From NCBI GenBank assembly GCA_029706075.1, contig JAINUG010000257.1:779535-843534 (forward strand): a stretch of DNA of 64,000 bases, read 5' to 3'. The notes beneath the pieces are model-generated. The model saw only the letters and a program-made list of their open reading frames with translations, searched no databases and was not told the DNA's origin. The stretch comes from Aldrovandia affinis (lineage: Eukaryota > Chordata > Actinopteri > Notacanthiformes > Halosauridae). How positions within the stretch are numbered: the stretch's first letter is position 1; every line of letters starts with the position of its first letter. Below, piece after piece: positions 14,001 through 27,100 of the stretch. Made by a program: the position numbers and the translations under genes.

Positions 14001-17000
14001 GCCGTGACCCCGCAGCGCGCCCACGTATCTGTGGAGCGGGAGGCCGATCCCAGCCGACACTCTCCGCCCCTGACCACGGCGGCGTGTCCAGAAACACTGG
14101 AGTCACTGTGCTCACGGGGGCATCAGTCCTGAGGCCTGAGCTCAGAGGCCTCTCTCTGTACGAGCACAAGCAGGGCGGTGGGGGTTAGCGACATGCGCAA
14201 CACGCAAACAGGCGTTCTGACTGCTCGCTCATTTCCGTCGCAGTCGGGGGTTAGGTTGCGAATGCGCGGCATTGGGATCCGCAAGGGCCCGAAGGGGTCC
14301 GTGGGAACGAGAGCCCTGGGAATGTGTATGGCGCAACAAATGCTGAAAAAGGGGCTGCGAGACTCCTGAGTTTGTGACGGTGTCGCCTTTGGAGGTGGAA
14401 GCCGTGTTTAAAATGGGAGAGAACTGCTTTGGCGGGGGCGGTTGGTTAGGGCAGTGTAGTATAGTAGCTAGAGGACTGTGCTTGTAACTCAGAGGTTCCA
14501 AGTTCAAATCCCAACTGGGCTTGAAATTCAGAGATTGCAGGTTTGATTCCCGGATGGGGCACTCCCATTGTAACCTTGCGGAAGGCGCTAGCCTGAATTG
14601 CTTCAGTAAATATCCAGCTGTAGAAGTGTATTGTGTGGGATGAAATAAGCCTCTGCCAAATGGCTAAGATGTAATGCAATGGAGGACGGCAGTCTGTCCC
14701 CAGAGAGGCTGAGGAGCCGTTGTCACCTGCTCTCGACCCACAATGCATCAGAGCCTCACACAGACCTGAGAATGGCACTTAGGGGCACATCTCGTGCATT
14801 TCCTGTGGAATGATTTTGTGAAACTCTTCAGGCCTATGAGACAGAACTTTGCAGGAGCATGTGTGTGTGTGCCTGCGCGTGCATGCATTCACATACATGT
14901 CTAGACATTCATTCAACAAGCAAGCATGCAAGTTCTAGGTGCACAGGACAGAACAACACTGTGCCCAGAGTATTATGTAAGATCGTTATTGTACCATATT
15001 TCATTCAGTGGCTTTGTTAAGGCCTTAGCTCAGATGTAACAGGCTTGTAAAGTGCTACAGAAGATAATTACTCACTCTCCCGTCACCAGAAATGGGGAAA
15101 AGGTTACGACCGTGGCTATATGGGAAGAGTTTTATAAGTGTCACTCTGGCCATGATTTAACATTGTAAGGAATTGATTGCTTCTTCAAAATGGGACTTCT
15201 TAACGTAATGAAACTGGGAACGTGTTTCATCGTCAGCATAAAATCTTTTGTCTCGACCGAGGTTTAGAGAAACGGCAGGGGGGCCGGGCATCCTGTTTGG
15301 GCCGTGCGCGTTTGCGTCTTATCGGAAGTGCAAGGGAAACAGCCAGCTTTCAAGGAAAGCAGCCTTGATGGTTTGGAGATGCCGTGTTTGTTGTGAGTTT
15401 GTGAAATGTAAAAAAAAAACAGCCTTGTGAAAACAAGACGAAAGCGACTTCCTGCAGGCCGTCGGGAATTGCGCAGGCGGCGACGGAGACGACCCGGGCG
15501 GAAAATGCAAACGAACAAACCGATTAATAGGCGATTGGAAATCTTTGTAGTTTTGAAAAGGGCCCTGTGTTTGTGCGCTCCTGTGTGTCTTAACATCAGG
15601 AAGCACGTGTTTCCCTTTTGCTGGTATTCTGCTGGAATTTCCCACACCAATGGACAGAACAGAATGTTTCCTTCATGTGATACGCCCCCTTCACCAAAAA
15701 AAAAAAAAAAAAAACTGCGGGTGGCTGTTGTGGAGTTGTGGTTATGGAACTGATCTCATATCCAGCAGGGCGTAGGTTCAAATCCTGGAGGGGACACTGC
15801 TGATGTATCCTTGATTGAGGAAGGTGCTTGGCCTGAATTTCTGCAGTAATTATTTCATTGTAAAAATTGATAATATGTCATATTTAAGGCACACAGATAA
15901 CCATGGATTAGGTTGCATGCTATGAAAATGGATACTCTGGTGTAATATGAACTACTCCACTCTTTTGAGGCAATCATGAACAAATGATGAGCAGATTTTT
16001 TTTTAAAGGAGGCCATTGGAGTAAATGAAAAGGGAGGGAACCAACAGAAGCCAGTATCTACTGCTGGGGGTGGGCGCAGCGCTAATCCAGTCCTGTCATT
16101 GGTGAGCATTAGTGGCCATGTCTACAGGCATGCAAATACACAGATTTCATTAGCCAATTGGAAACGGAGTGTCTTTGGGCAGGTTCCAGGATCCCCAGAC
16201 AATGGGAGAGACCCCGCACCCCAGGGTTGGACAACTGCCATACAGCTGGAGTGAACTCATGGCGTCCGTGCCCCCCCAGCAAGGGAGCCAGAGGGCCAAA
16301 TCCATCTTATTACTGCTAGAATGGAGGCCCACAATTACTCCTGTTTACCCGCAAATAAAGCGCTCCACATGGATACTCCACAAGCAGCCCCCTTTTTTTG
16401 TTGTCACTGCCGCCCTTTTAGATATGAATTTCAGCTCAGCTAATCGTAATTACTGGACAGAAGAAAATTGGATCAATTACATACTGGCAGAGCTCGCATG
16501 GCGTAATTTGATATCTGGTTTGAGAGAACGTACGACCAACATGGTGGATGGGGTTTTAAGTTCCCCTATCCCTCGAGAGCTACCAAATTCTACTCCTCTC
16601 ATTTTGAAGCCGATGCTTTTTGCCAGAAATAGCTGTTTTAGTAACCTGACAGGAACACCACACACACGGTTTTATATGCAGTCCCGGATGTGTGTGATTA
16701 ACCAGGAGTGTGCCTGGCCAGGCGGACGGAACTAGCCTGTGTGCTCTCATTTGCGGTGCTCTGTCCCATCTGGTGGAAGGATCCGGAACCACAGCTTGAG
16801 CCTAATTTCGATTTGAAGGGTTAAAGGGGTCAATCGGCCGAGAGCAAAGTGCAGTTTGCCCCGAAATTAGCATTACCTCTCTGTCTGGCTCTCATTTGGC
16901 ATCTTGGGCGTCTCTTTTGTAATAGCGTTGTGTCAAATGTGTTAAAACGCCTTGCGCAGGTGAACAATTAATATATATGCCATTTAGCAGACGCTTTTTA

Positions 17001-20000
17001 TCCAAAGAGACTTACAGTAGTGAATGCATACATTTTTCAGTATATGTGGACCCAGTGGGAATTGAACCCACAACCTAAGCGTTGCCAATGCCATGCTTTA
17101 CCAACTGAGCCACACAGAACCACAATTAACTTTCTAATTGACAGGGAGTAGAACTGGACTTTATGGCCTTGTGGCTATAGGGGTATGTATTGGATATTTT
17201 TACCCATTCGTTTGGAAGTGGTGCCGAATAGATTCCCAAACATGTGGCGCACATCTCGGGGAGGAATGTATGCAGAAGTGTGAACACCTTTAGGAGCACG
17301 TTCACGCAGGGCCGGGTGTAACTGGACGCGAGCCCTCTGGATGTATACGTCGTCAAACCAGTTGTGGACCCGTGAAAATGGAACCTCACGTGCGATCCGT
17401 CCCCGGGGGAGCTTTTATTTGTGTTGAACGGGTTAAGATTCAGGCGCTGGCTTCGCGCCCACACGGCCGAACAATGCCCAAGCTTTCACTGCTGCTGCCG
17501 CTAAAAGAGCCTGGTTTCACGCTGCGACAAGTACCTTTCAAACACAGCCACAGTGCCTTTCATTCTTAACCGTTAGCATTGATCAATGTTTGCACTCATT
17601 CATTTGGTCTCCCTTCCGGCTCGAGAAACAAGACATTGAAGGGCACCAGTGGCTGTTCTCTGAAAAATATAGCATATTTCAACCTACGATCACTTCATTA
17701 TTGTGTTCATATCATTCCTGTACTTTAAAGTTGATATTTAATCAGGAACGTTTTCAGGAAAAATGGATTAACAATCTTTTTTTTCTTTTTATTTCTTTTA
17801 TGAACCCCAGATAAAGTGTTTAGTTAGTCACAAACATGCACTAAGTCAGTGGCCTGCTCAGAGCAGATTTATCAGTGCTCGGTACATCTGTCCAAACACT
17901 TTTCCTGGGTTTTACTCTCGAACATAATTGTGGGTGAGAAAACCAATGAAGGAAAACAGTGATACAGTCCGTTTATGGGTGGCCAAACAGAGGCTAGTCA
18001 ACACAAGCAACAAATACATGGATATAAACAGCTTGTAACTTGAGGAGGAGGAAGAAAGCCATTGAAAGTAAATGTGCTGTTGTGGCAGTACAGTCACTGA
18101 AGTCCCTTTTCATTATAATTCACGTCTCAAACTCTGATCTCCATTTACTTACTGGATGGACTGGTCAGTGTTCAGCATAGACTCATACAGTCATACAGGC
18201 TCAAAAGCATCCTTAACCCCCATTTTAGCTATAGATGCTATTAAACAACTTTTTAACTTTAGCTTTGTCGATTTTTTAGGGTTATTCGTTGCATATCGCA
18301 CCACCCTCATTACTATGAAGAACAGTATCAAAACAGTTAAAAAAGTGAAACCGTGGATCATAGACAATTACCTGCTACATTGTGCACGTGCAGTGAGCCT
18401 CAAGAGTAGCTTCAATGCTGCTCATAGCTTTCAGAATGTCCCCTCCATTCACTACAGTAAAGTAGATCAGTGGATACTACTACAGTCCACAAGCAATAAA
18501 AAGGTCATGAAAATTATATTGGTCCTCAGAGAGATTCTGTTATTGTACACCTCTGGCTTCACTGGGTGGTCGCTGTTGCTCTGTCAGTTATGCTGAACGC
18601 CACTCTCGGCTCCCTCCTGACTCACCAGGCCGCGGCAGTGACTCCGAGTCCGACGCCCCCCACAGGAAGATTCCGGACATGCGGAAGGACGACATGCTGG
18701 CGCGACGCACCTCCTGCAGCGAGCCGCGCACCATGATGCCCTTCAACCAGTATCTGCCCAATAAGAGCAACCAGAGCGCCTATGTCCCCGCCCCCTTGCG
18801 CAAAAAGAGAGCGGAGCAGCAAGAGGAATGCCGGAAGAGCTGGAGCACGGCCACCTCGCCCATCGGAGGAGACAGACCCTTCAGGTAACACACACACACA
18901 CACGCAGGTACACAGTCACGTACAGAGAAATACACACACTCACACACAACACACACACACACACACTCACACACACACACACACGCAGGTACACACACAC
19001 ATACAGAGAAATACACACTCACACCCAACACACACACACGCAGGTACACACACACTCACACACAACACACACACACGCAGGTACACACACACGTACAGAA
19101 AAATACACACTCACACACAACACACATATACACGCAGGCACACATGCATACAGAAAAAATACACGCTCACACACAACACACACACACACACGCACGCACG
19201 CACACTTACATACACAGTTCTACAGCACTGAGCTGACTGGCTGCGACACCGTCTCTTGTTGATTTATCATTAGTTTCCATTTGTATCATTCATTGTTTCA
19301 TAGTTAAATGTTTATAACTATTTTACGACATGATAACTATATATTATACATACTATATAAATATATAAATATATACTATGCTGTGGGGGTCAAACCTATG
19401 TAAATGTGCATGTTGTATAGAACAGTGTGTGCAGTGTATTGCAAATGCACAAACTCTCTGTGCTGTATATGTATGGGCTGTGCCTCACCAACCCGTAACT
19501 TGGCAGGCGGCATATGTGCCATCCCAATATTATTATGTATGAATCAATGTCTTGAGATTGACAGTATGTATTGAAGTGTGCATTGTCTTACAATCTATTC
19601 ATGCATTACACTGATATTGTAACTTTTATGGATCTCAAAGTCCGTCGCAGTGTCAGGGGAGGTGAGTCAGCTCAGCCCCTTACCAATCTGATCCTCCCAT
19701 TGTTTCATAAAGGGGACAAAATGGATGCATGGCAGCCATTCTCCACCAGAACTCTCACCACACATCCAAGTTGGAGAGGGAGGGTTCAGTACACCAGTTG
19801 AGGGATTATTAGATGCCCAATTTGAGAGAGCCAGGTTGGGAATATGACCGGATGGAAGTCCCCTGCCTGCTGTGTGAAGTGCTATTGGTTTACTGCTTAG
19901 TCCAGAGGGAAGACTTACCCCTCCTGGCCAACTAACGCCTGCAACAACTTTGTCTTTCCAAGGAAGGACTCCCATTCAAGTATTAATCAACCCTGGCCCC

Positions 20001-22863
20001 TGGCAGCTTCAAATGTCAGACAGGATAAGACTACTGGGTGGTACCATTGCGGGTTAGGTTAAGATGTATACATCAGAGCAGTCTAAGGAAAGAGTCGAGA
20101 CGGTTCAAGAAGGCCTCCTATGTCATTTGGCCAATTTGGGTTTCGAGGGAAAGTGTTGCTTGTCAGATCTTCAGTCTCACACGTCTCGCTCATTCTCAGC
20201 CTGGAACGGTTCTTGTTTTTCTGTGAAGAAAGTGAGCTCTGTTTCGATCTTTTCACCGTAGAAGGCATTTGAACCATGTTTTGTGTGTGTGTGTGTGTGT
20301 GTGGATACCCTGCATAGACGTGGCCTATGATGGTTTCACGATGGCGATTAAGTTTGTTTACTTGACTGGACAGGAATTGGCGCATGCACGCTGGCTTCTT
20401 GAGCGCTTCACTTTTCATTAAGACTGCTGCTGTTTCCAGTGCGGTCTCTGCCGAGAACTGTCAAAAAAATGAGTCCAGAATGCTTCATCGAAAGCAGCCT
20501 CTCGTCGGTCTCTTTTTCCTAATAACATATTGGGGAAGCGAATGTGAGGAGGAGAAAGGTGTCCTTTAGAAGCACAGGGCCTCAGCCTTCGATGAAGCTA
20601 AAGGACTGACGCTTTTTCAGATCCGCCCCGTCTCTAATCCGAGCGTTCGTTATTTCTGTCTGCGCTCGATGCAGCACTTTAAAAAAACACTGAGAGAGCC
20701 AATCTCCCCCCGTGTCTCCCTTCACAAATTAAACCGGAGGCCTGGAAATCTCTTTATGGCCGATTTGTAAAAATTAAAACATTTAAAGCAGGCCGGGGCA
20801 TTTTGGACAGCATCGGCCCGCGCGGGGTGGGGGTGATAGAGAACAGATGTGTTTGTTTTTCATTGTCTGGAGCCCAGAAGCTCCTGCAATGTGCCCAGAC
20901 CCAGAGTTAAAAACAGGAGGCCGAGAACCGAAATCCTCTCAGAGCTCACTTTATTACGCTCTTTCGCCTAAATCCTATGGGAAGTCTGGCGCACTGCGTG
21001 GCTTAACTCACACGGTCAGACCTCCTAACATGCGTCTCCTGTAAGCCAGGGGTTTTGAAAGCCATCTCCGGGTATGCCAACTTCATGAACTCTCGATATA
21101 GAAACCTGACTTTTCACATTTAAGATTCAGATTGTTTTCCACCCACACAGGAGGAGGTTACTCCCACAGCTGGTCAACAATGACCAATGCATAGCAAGGA
21201 GAGAAACCCTCCACCACTACCAGTGTATGGTGCATCCATCCATCCACCCTTCCTCCTCTAATGGAGACTCACTCCATAAACCCAATGTTTAAACCCCTCA
21301 AAGTCAAACCAGAGATACTGTGTCACAGTTAAAAAGGTGTTGGACTCTCCGTATTTTATTAAGAATTCCATCCTTGTGTTATTGAGCGCACTCCTGTGAA
21401 CACAGGGCGTCTTGAGTATTCAATAGCAGCATGACAGCAGCCAATAATTTAGAGCAAAAATAGATTCCAGGTGTATTTTTGGGGTGTGGTCATCACAGGA
21501 TCTTTTTCAACAGAGAGAGGAACTCCTTATCATTGACAGGAAAGAGAAGTTATTGTCTGGTCTCGCTTGTGATAAAAGGTCTCTGGTCAATTAGAAAGGA
21601 GGGAGCGGTGCAACAGGCCCCCAGAGTCTCCAACAGAGACAGGGCTCAATGGCAGAATCCTGGAAAAACTGGAAAACCATCACCTGGGGAGGCAAGAGCA
21701 GAGAGGGGGGAGAGGGGGAGGTGGAGGAGGTGCAAGGTGGAGAAGGCACGGAGGACGTGAAGTCTGGTGAGGGTGCGGATACGGGTGCTGCCCTTTTCTG
21801 CTCACCACAGCAGGTCAGCTGACATATTGTCACGTTGACATTTAGATTTGGCCCTGCCAAACAGCCCCTCATCAAAACACTAAAAGCTGAAAGGAAGTAG
21901 CCACTTTTCTGGCATACCTTTGAGCAATTGTGCATTGTTCTTAGTTAGTTGGCAGTCTTAAATATTTATGGTGTAGAAAATAGACATTGGTACTGGCAGG
22001 CTTTCTGTGTAACATCTCAAACAAAAATTAAAAATTAAACATTATCTGCTTTTTCATTTAGCCATTTGCAGATCATTAAAAATATTGGTTTCACCTGGGC
22101 ATGCTCATACATTAAAAGCATCCGGTAAATAATGACACATATTATTTGTTATTGTTTTATTGGTTCTGATTCTGTTCTCTTAGGTATATCTCCTGTATAG
22201 GCATGGCTAAAGGATAACGTTACTGGTATTTCGAACTGATAAAGTTAAATGAAAACCTTCCTTCACTATGAGGAACCCAGTTCTCACTAAAACATAAATA
22301 ACGAGCACATCCTCTTGTCAAGTGTAAACATTGTAGTCTTTTTTTCCATCTGAACTAAAATACAGTTCTTGGGAAATATGAGTGTGATTGGGCTTCCGGG
22401 AATGAGTTTGTTTGAAGACTGTGGGTGTGTTTGAAGTGTAATGCTTTAATGTGTGTGTGTGTTTGCTTGATGTATGTAAGAGTATTTATATATAAAAGTG
22501 CGCTTGCGTGACTGTGTCAGAACATTTGTTTCGGTTCTTAGGGTTCTGTGAGTTTGTTTTTTATTTATTTATTCTTTTTGAAGTGTGTTGGTGTGAGTGT
22601 GGTTGTTTTGAAGAGAGTTTGTGTCAGTGTCTCAGTGTTTGTGATGGCATGTGCTTTTGAAATGTGTGAGTTTTTTAGTTTTTTTTAAGTGTGCTTATGT
22701 GAGTGTATATGCATCCTTTTAAATGTGTATGTGTGAGTGTGGTTGTGATTTTTGAAGTGTGTGTACATGAGTGTGTATGCATGTTTTTAAAGTTTTTAGT
22801 GCACTCATGTGTTTGTGTTTTTTAAATATTTGTTTGTGTGAGTGTGGTCATATTTGTTTGTAT

Positions 22864-22936
<73 letters not shown>

Positions 22937-24042
22937 AAAACGTGGGTTGTTTTTTAAAAAGTGTGTTTATGTGAGCACGGTGATTTGAAGTGTGTCTGTA
23001 TTGCTGGGGGACACACAGCTGGTAGAGGTGGAGGGTGACTGTGAGATAAAAAAGTGTTTACTCTTTATGTGAGACTTTCTTGTCTAGACAGATCATCATC
23101 ACGACCGCAGGACTCTAAATATCAAATATGCCTACAGTGTTTTGCAATGGCTCTACTCCTCATTTGGTTAGATTGCGTAGTTTGGATCTCCTGTAGGAGC
23201 GGGAACTCATCCGTTTTTGGACGCTGTGTTGCATTTTTACTCTCTTGGTTTTGTTATTCCTCTTAATTGCTGTGGAAGCTTGGCTGCACGCTGACGGCTA
23301 TTGGAAGGAGGCCTGCCTCACAGCAATCCCTTTTGTGCGCAAGTGTGTGTGTGTGCATGCGAGTGGTTTTTTTCCTTTTTTACCGTGACGGACAGTAATA
23401 GTAACACGGACAAACGCTGGAGTTCATATGGAGGGATTAAAGTGATTCGGTTCAACGGAGATTCAGCCCCAAACCAAAAGGAACGGAGGGACCAAGGACG
23501 CTGGTCCCTCACATCAGCCTGAAGAAAAACATCGGCTTCTTGAACCTCGGCTCAGGCGCGTCACGGAAGAGGAAGAGGAAGAGGAGCAACGTGTCCGCAG
23601 GGTGCACGATGTGAAGCGGAACGATCTGGTGTCCGGACACCGGAACCAGATCGTGTCCGCAGGGTGCACGATGTGAAGCGGAACGATCTGGTGTCCGGAC
23701 AAACCGGACCCGAATCCAAAGGGAATAGGGATGCGCAGGGTGACTCGGAGAGCCGCACTAGAGAGGCTGCAACAGCAGGGGGCGCTCACGTGCAGCCGGG
23801 ATGGAGGGCTGGAGCGTGGTGATGTCTGTGCTGTTTGAGAAGGCTGCTGGAGTGTCAGGCTCTTTTTCACTATACCTTCAGCTGGGGTTTGGATCAGTCT
23901 TAGTCACTCAAACCAGGACTGCTATTGAAATATGGAATTCCCATCCCCGTGCCTGACTTCTTACACGTACAAGCAGGAGCGATTGGAGTGCTGATGTTTC
24001 TGTTATTATTGTTGTGTGTGTGTGCGTGCCTGCATGCAGGTT

Positions 24043-24104
<62 letters not shown>

Positions 24105-27100
24105 CGCACAACGTGTGTTTGACTTTTAAATACAGATTTGAGATATTTACACTTCCACGGAGTACACACTTAATGCTATCTTTGTTCGATGGCGGGGAAT
24201 ACCTGTCAATAAAGGTAATATGTTTTGCGTTGTGATGGCTGAACATTGACATGGGCTTGAGTTTTAATTTGAGTCAATGGTGGGCTCGTAGAGGGGGATC
24301 CTCGCATGATCGTCGCTTGCTGGTGCTGCTTCCTGCCCTGCCTTGAGGCCCTTTCACGCTGTTCCTCCCTATGAACCTGCCTCCTTGTGTTTTGACTCCT
24401 CGTAATGTCTCGCCATCATTTTTTTTAAAACATTGTCTTCTGTTCTTTTTGCCCTCTTCCATTTCCCACCAACTGTTGTCTCTGTCGCTGTGCATGGTTC
24501 CCGTTGTTGTCGACGTCATACTCGTTGTTTCCGTCGCCGTGGCGCGCGCCACCTCCTGGTTGCCATCGCCGTGGTCTTGTCGTGTTGTGTCGCTGTCGTG
24601 TCGTGTCGTGCGCTACAGTATGAATGAGTCCCCCTGCACCGTCGTCCAAAAAGAGAACCAGTTCCAACAGTCTGCGGGCCCGGGGGACGAAGAAGAGGAG
24701 GAGGAAGGGCGTGACCTGGCGCACAGGAAAGCGCGGAGCAGCCCCCTGCCGCCGCGCACCGACCCGCTGCTGGCTTTTGCCCAGACCCACTCGGCACAGC
24801 ACGACCCGGAGAGGCGGCGGCGGCCCAGGACGACCTCTGAACCCAGGTGCTGCTCCGCCCCTACACACCGACCGCACCCCGCCGTAAAACCCAGTCTCGG
24901 AATGCAAACATGTTCAAGGTCGTACGCAGTCTTCGGCACAGAAAAACACGGAGGCCCGCCCTCAGGGATATGATGGAAGAGGTTCCTCTGGCTAAAAAGT
25001 CGATAAAAGTAGATGAATAATTTCATTATTTTGACCTACCTTCCCAGAAATGGTTTGGCCTTTCCCCAAGCGGCCTCCCCTCACAGATAAGCGAAGTGCC
25101 TCTCCAGACCGGCGATATCGCGCCACTCGGGTGGAAAGTTGACTGATTGCGCGGCTCAGTAGTCGTTTCGGGAGACGTCTGATAAACCTCAGAAACTGAC
25201 AGGATTTTCTGGGGGCTGCGTTTTTCTTGGCCTCCTTGGTATCTGCAAAATAGAGTGCAGGCTTTTTGGATTTGGCTCCTTCGATTTGCGTGTACTTGTC
25301 GATATATATATGAAAAAAAAGCAGTTTACCTTTGTGAGAAAGTGCTCTGAATTCAAATGGTAAATCTGGCACAGTTAAAATGGAGTCCCATATCATCACC
25401 CAAAAAAACTCAGGGGAAGTATCAGGTTCCATTGGAGGATGATGAGTAGGGGAATGAAGAGCAGGTGAGGTTCCAGGGACTTCTTGATATCCAAAACAGA
25501 GCCGAGTGGAACCGATCCACAGGAGAATCCAAAGCACCCCCAATTCATACAGAGACCCCTGTGGGCCTAAGGTCCAGGGCTGTCTCATTCTGTCCAATGT
25601 GAAAAATCTCAGCTCTTAGTTCTGCCCGGTCCCTCATTTCCCCTGTATTAGTCCATAGTCCTATACCACCCCCACTCCCCTCGTTGTTCATGTTTTGTTT
25701 AGAAATCGAACCATTTATTCCTCCCTAGAGGGTGCGCGCAGAATAGATTGAAAAGGCTTAGCAGGGGGGCCCCCCGGTGGTGCAACCGGTAAAGTCACTC
25801 GCCCAGAGTGCCGGTTGCCCACGGCGGCCGATCCCTGGCTACGCCAGGCTTTGGCTGAGAGCCCTCTATTTCTTCAATGTTCAGGGGAGGCAATTGGCTG
25901 TCCGCCCAAGGGGGAGGGGGGAGGGAAAGCACGTCACAAGCTCACCGCGAGTACAGAAAGCTTCCCTGCGGGCAAAACGTACAGGCGTGTTCCGTCTCGA
26001 AGGAAGCGGTTTATTGCCAGCCCCGAGGTAGTGGCTGGTCCCGTAGTTGCGGGCGGCAGGCTCATGGGGGAGGGTGAATTGAAGAAATAGAGGGTGCATT
26101 TGGCCACCAAATTGGGCGAAAAACTGGGAAAAAATCGGAAATAAATACAAATATAAAAAAGGCTTGGCAGGAATAATGAGAGGTGGAAGGGGCTTATTCG
26201 CTTGAGCCACTGTGGTTGAGTTTGTTATTGGGGACAAGGACTAGTTTTACTTTGCTGTGTGTCTGTTTGCGTTCATGTTTATGTGTGTGTGTATGCGTGT
26301 GTGTGTTTGTGTGTGTGTGTGCATGCTTGTGTGTGTGTGTGTATGTGTGTGTGTGCATGCGTACTTGTGTGTGTGTCTGTGTATGTATGTGTGTGTGTGT
26401 GTGTGTGTGTGTTGAACTTGACTGCAATGCTGTGAGCCATTACTGTGTCTTCTGAGTGTCCCTGATAGGGGAACATGTTGCCCACTGCAGGAGAGCAGCG
26501 GGGCATCAGATGCCCTCCTGTCTCAGGCTGCAGGAATGTGTGCCATTGGAGGAGGTCAGGAGAGGCCAGGGTCCAATAAACAAACATTCAAAAGCATGCA
26601 ATAGGCCTAAAATCACCTAAATCTTCATTTGTTTTGAAAGTTTTGACACTTTCATTATTTATTTTTTGCATAAGTTTTTTTACAGGTGTTAAACAGGGTA
26701 AACTATAAACAGGTGTTGCTCTAATTAATGCAAAATTTGAATTTGTTCTTGTTTCGAAAGCAACAGGTGTCCAATCCCCTTTTGTTATCCTGTGATTCTG
26801 AATATGATAGTAAATCACCACGTTAAAATACTTCAGTAGGGGCCCCGTAACGGTAAAAGTACTCGCCCGGAGTGCAAGTTGCCCACTGCGGTTCAATTCC
26901 TCGGCTGCGCCAGTCCGGCTCTGGCCGGGAGTACCGCTAGGGGGTCGGCAATTGGCTGTCTGCCCCAGAGAGTGAGGAGGGAAGCCGGCATGAGCTCGCT
27001 GCAGAAAGCTTCTCTGGCTGTATCGGAATCAGCGGTCAGCAATTAGCGAGTTCCGTCTCGGAGGAGGCGGTTTATTGCCCATGCCACTACCGGTATCAGA

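Noticed and set aside
16169..16735. 188-residue plus-strand frame
   Set aside because: No domain, no splice logic with limch1 phases; likely chance.
17040..17122. tRNA gene
   Set aside because: A and B boxes are visible, but the sequence is joined to the SINE tail and the stems do not pair well; it is the SINE head.
19975..20030. 5S rRNA gene
   Set aside because: Resembles only the internal promoter part with many changes and no terminator; a repeat.
21479..21780. Possible limch1 exon in purine-rich DNA
   Set aside because: Open in two frames with a gtgagg, but phases do not match the phase-2 junctions on both sides.
24371..24973. Treating the whole 200-codon frame as one gene
   Set aside because: Only 24619-24846 has splice sites and limch1 phase. 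The first 83 codons are intron read-through.
24992..25597. 201-residue minus-strand frame
   Set aside because: Has a hydrophobic stretch and a basic tail, but no family that I recognise. Could be a retroelement fragment; not enough to call a gene.
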